DNA of 64,000 nt from the NCBI RefSeq assembly GCF_000373905.1, contig NZ_KB892705.1:1877909-1941908 (forward strand). Direction: 5' to 3'. Origin of the DNA: Mycobacterium sp. 155 (GTDB taxonomy: Bacteria; Actinomycetota; Actinomycetes; Mycobacteriales; Mycobacteriaceae). Below the pieces are notes generated by a model. The model made no database searches. It had not been told where the DNA came from and saw only the letters and a list, made by a program, of their open reading frames with translations. This document shows positions 61,807-64,000 of the stretch, piece by piece. Numbering within the stretch: the stretch's first letter is position 1; each line of letters opens with the position of its first letter. A program made the translations under genes and the position numbers.

Positions 61807-63138
61807 ATGACAACCAGCGAGCCCGGCGGGCAGACCCCCAAACCCACTCCGAAACCCAGCCCCCGGCCCGGGTTGCCACGTCCCGTTCCTCACCCCACCA
61901 CGACCGCCCCGGTTGTTCCCGTGGCGCCGGCAAGCGATCCTCACCGGTTCGGCCGGGTTGATCCCGACGGCACGGTGTGGCTCATCAGCGGGTCCGGTGA
62001 ACGGATCATCGGGTCCTGGCAGGCCGGCGACAACGAGTCGGCGTTCGCACATTTCGGTCGCCGCTTCGATGATCTGCACACTGAGGTCGCGCTGCTTGAG
62101 CACCGGCTGTCTTCGGGCACCGGGGATGCCCGCAAGATCAAGTCGGCCGCCGCGGTACTGGCCGAAACCCTGCCCACCGCAGCAGTTCTCGGGGATGTCG
62201 ACGCATTGAGTTCACGGCTCGCCGCAATTCTCGACCAGGCCGACTCCGCCGCGGCGACCGAGCGTGCACAGCGCGACGAGCAGCGCGCCGCGCAGACCGC
62301 CCGCAAGGAGGCACTGGCTGCTGAGGCCGAGGAGCTGGCCGCCGATGCCACGCAGTGGAAGGCCGCCGGTGACAGGCTGCGGGAGATCCTCGACGAGTGG
62401 CGCTCCATCACAGGGCTGGACCGCAAGGTCGACGATGCGCTGTGGAAGCGTTATTCGGCCGCACGGGAAACGTTCAACCGCCGCCGTGGCGCGCATTTCG
62501 CCGAGCTCGACCGCGGCCGCGCCGGCGCCCGGCAAGCCAAGGAAGCGCTGTGTGAGAAGGCCGAGCAGCTTGCCGACTCCACGGACTGGGGTGCCACGGG
62601 CGCCGCATTCCGCAACCTGCTGAACCAGTGGAAAGCCGTCGGGCGCGCGGCCAAGGACGTCGACGACGCGTTGTGGCAGCGGTTCAAGTCTGCCCAGGAC
62701 GCGTTCTTCTCCGCTCGCAACGCCGCGCACGCCGAACGCGACGCCGAGTTCGAGGCCAACGCCTCGGCTAAGGAAGCGCTACTGGCCGAGGCCGAGAAAC
62801 TCGAGACCGGCGATCTGGACGCCGCCCGGGCCGCGCTGCGTGCGATCGGTGACAAGTGGGACGCGATCGGCAAGGCGCCTCGCGAACGCAGCGCGGAGCT
62901 CGAGCGCCGGTTGCGGGTAGTCGAGAAGAAGATCCGCGATGCCCCGACCGGTGGCGTCGATCCGGAAGCTCAAGCGCGTGCCGATCAGTTCCGTAGCCGC
63001 GCCGAGCAGTTCGAGAAGCAGGCACAAAAGGCAGAGGCGGCGGGCCGGACCAAGGATGCCGAGGCGGCCCGGGCCAGCGCCGAGCAGTGGCGCCAGTGGG
63101 CCGACGCGGCCGCGGAGTCGCTCGGCAAACGCCGATAG
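61807..63138 (+). CDS. DUF349 coiled-coil repeat protein
   Basis: A 443-residue protein. A Pro-rich N-terminus (about 1-45), then a beta domain ([20 protein letters not shown]), then three DUF349 repeats recognisable by [40 protein letters not shown] and [20 protein letters not shown]. It ends in an Ala/Glu/Gln-rich coiled coil. It matches Rv2731. The role is unknown; related coiled-coil proteins act in nucleic-acid processes. AGGGAG before ATG 61807 sets the start. Confidence 0.87.
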   Translation: MTTSEPGGQTPKPTPKPSPRPGLPRPVPHPTTTAPVVPVAPASDPHRFGRVDPDGTVWLISGSGERIIGSWQAGDNESAFAHFGRRFDDLHTEVALLEHRLSSGTGDARKIKSAAAVLAETLPTAAVLGDVDALSSRLAAILDQADSAAATERAQRDEQRAAQTARKEALAAEAEELAADATQWKAAGDRLREILDEWRSITGLDRKVDDALWKRYSAARETFNRRRGAHFAELDRGRAGARQAKEALCEKAEQLADSTDWGATGAAFRNLLNQWKAVGRAAKDVDDALWQRFKSAQDAFFSARNAAHAERDAEFEANASAKEALLAEAEKLETGDLDAARAALRAIGDKWDAIGKAPRERSAELERRLRVVEKKIRDAPTGGVDPEAQARADQFRSRAEQFEKQAQKAEAAGRTKDAEAARASAEQWRQWADAAAESLGKRR

Positions 63139-63140
63139 GG

Positions 63141-63160
63141 CGGGGGTTCGGCCAACCCCG
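63141..63160. terminator. Hairpin after the DUF349 gene
   Basis: GGGGTT (63143-63148) pairs with AACCCC (63154-63159) around a 5-nt loop, 2 nt after the DUF349 stop and just before the end of the converging membrane-protein gene. No T-run. Confidence 0.45.
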
Positions 63161-63165
63161 TCAGG

Positions 63166-63753
63166 TCAGGCGTCCGGGTTGTCGGGGTCGGTCGGCTTGA
63201 AGTCATCCAGCAGGTCGCGCTGGTGTCGTTTCGCGGCGGCGCGGCGACGCTCTTCCTCAGCGGCCAGCTGAACCGCGGTCCGCGACCACACCACCCGGGC
63301 CCAGTGAAAGGTCAGCAGGATCACGGCGATCCACGCGATGATCAGGCCGATACCCGGGCCGGGATGGTGCACGGCCGTCTGCCGCGACCACACCGCCAAC
63401 ATGCCGGTCGCACTGGCCACCGCCGATCCGGCGAGTGCGACCCAGGCCAGTGCCCAACGCCGCGTCAACAGCGCCAGCGTTGAGAAACCGACCGCAAAGA
63501 CGAGTGCCAGCCAGGTGAACACCCGCGATGGCAATGAGATTCCGTCGGCGACGGCCGTGGCGTCACCGACCAGAACGTCGAAACCCTTGCTGTGCCCGGT
63601 GTGCGGCAGAACGAACGACAGCAGCACGACGAACACCAGGGTCGCCACCACCAAAGCCCGGCTGCCAGGATCGAATTCCCGGGCCATCTTGCGTTCGACG
63701 GCGTCGAGATCACCCTTGAACTGGTCGAAGTGCTCGTCGGTCAACAGCTGCAT
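63166..63753 (-). CDS. Conserved membrane protein (Rv2732c type)
   Basis: A 195-residue protein with a charged N-terminus ([18 protein letters not shown]) and four membrane helices (about 32-50, 78-96, 100-118, 134-152), ending in a charged tail rich in Arg and Glu. It matches Rv2732c. Its start overlaps the end of miaB by 13 bp, so the two are coupled. No known function. Confidence 0.83.
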   Translation of the reverse strand: MQLLTDEHFDQFKGDLDAVERKMAREFDPGSRALVVATLVFVVLLSFVLPHTGHSKGFDVLVGDATAVADGISLPSRVFTWLALVFAVGFSTLALLTRRWALAWVALAGSAVASATGMLAVWSRQTAVHHPGPGIGLIIAWIAVILLTFHWARVVWSRTAVQLAAEEERRRAAAKRHQRDLLDDFKPTDPDNPDA

Positions 63754-64000
63754 CCTCCCGATGATGGTTGGGCAGGCGGGGCCCCGATACGGGGCAGTCC
63801 CAGGCCTACGCCGGTGCGTGGCCGCTGCCCGGCCGCATGGGCGTCTCCCGCGCGGGTGCGCCGGTGCTGTGTCACAGGCGCGTCGGCAATCAGATGATGC
63901 GGGGCGGCCGCGGTGACGGTGGTGGTCACGATGTCGCCGGGCCGGATCTCCGCGGGCGCAATGCCGTCGGGTGTGAAGTGCACCAGCCGGCCGTCCCTGG
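63741..64000 (-). CDS. miaB: tRNA methylthiotransferase MiaB, C-terminal fragment
   Basis: The frame is open to the window edge, so only about 86 C-terminal residues are visible. [20 protein letters not shown] is the start of the TRAM domain, which contacts t[23 protein letters not shown] continues it. The end is Gly/Pro-rich with PSSGGCSC. The radical-SAM and cluster domains lie outside. It matches Rv2733c, and MiaA in this window makes its substrate (i6A37). Confidence 0.85.
   Translation of the reverse strand, partial: RDGRLVHFTPDGIAPAEIRPGDIVTTTVTAAAPHHLIADAPVTQHRRTRAGDAHAAGQRPRTGVGLGLPRIGAPPAQPSSGGCSC

Noticed and set aside
1..64000. tRNA, rRNA, insertion sequence, prophage or integron
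   Set aside because: No cloverleaf sequence, transposase, integrase or phage gene was recognised on either strand.

Overview
The window is high-GC, gene-dense chromosomal DNA of a fast-growing Mycobacterium (Mycolicibacterium). The evidence is the content and order of genes: clpC2-like, zapE-like, ribD, aftC, msrB, hemQ-hemY-hemE, dxs, ceoBC, dut, cei, suhB, ppgK, sigA, sigB, ideR, sthA, nrdR, lexA, fadE20, hflX, dapF, miaA and miaB. As I remember the M. tuberculosis map, this follows Rv2667 to Rv2733c almost gene for gene. The SigA N-terminus is shorter than that of M. tuberculosis and of the M. smegmatis type, so I do not name a species. I see no insertion sequence, prophage, CRISPR array, tRNA or rRNA.

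Left part (1-14.6 kb): a cut-off sensor kinase faces a DNA-binding ClpC2-like protein. Next come an F420-type oxidoreductase, an acetyltransferase, a ZapE-type ATPase, a RibD-like reductase, a lipoprotein hydrolase homologue, the arabinosyltransferase AftC, MsrB, and a ferritin-like/VIT1 iron transporter. The haem block hemE-hemY-hemQ (coproporphyrin branch) follows, then DUF3000 and RNase D-like genes.

Middle (14.7-31.2 kb): DXP synthase, NhaA, a CBS protein, an anion permease, a TrmA-type methyltransferase with an APC permease, the paired TrkA-type K+ regulators CeoB/CeoC, several mycobacterial DUF proteins, dUTPase, the envelope protein Cei, inositol phosphatase SuhB and polyphosphate glucokinase.

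Sigma region (31.2-44.8 kb): sigA and sigB lie about 10 kb apart, with ideR behind sigB. Between sigA and the RidA-like gene is an apparently accessory block: a MarR regulator, an F420-dependent luciferase-like enzyme, an atypical LuxR-type response regulator and a 963-residue STAND/SARP-type activator. Three very small putative zinc proteins (DUF4193, DUF7455, DUF3039) lie around the sigma genes.

Right part (45-64 kb): transhydrogenase SthA, a lipoprotein protease, a PAC2 protein, an alpha/beta hydrolase, a PhzF-like protein, the replication/SOS group nrdR, LysM protein and lexA (with an SOS box), an LGFP-repeat wall protein, FadE20, a PE-PPE-type hydrolase, and the tRNA/lysine/ribosome operon ending with the C-terminus of MiaB.

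The most interesting signals are regulatory. Two perfect 17-bp palindromes sit on the -35 and -10 of the clpC2-like gene, whose product carries its own helix-turn-helix. A leaderless marR promoter overlaps repeats. An 18-bp-arm hairpin is bracketed by direct repeats behind hemQ. Several convergent gene pairs share hairpins that carry a stop codon in the loop.
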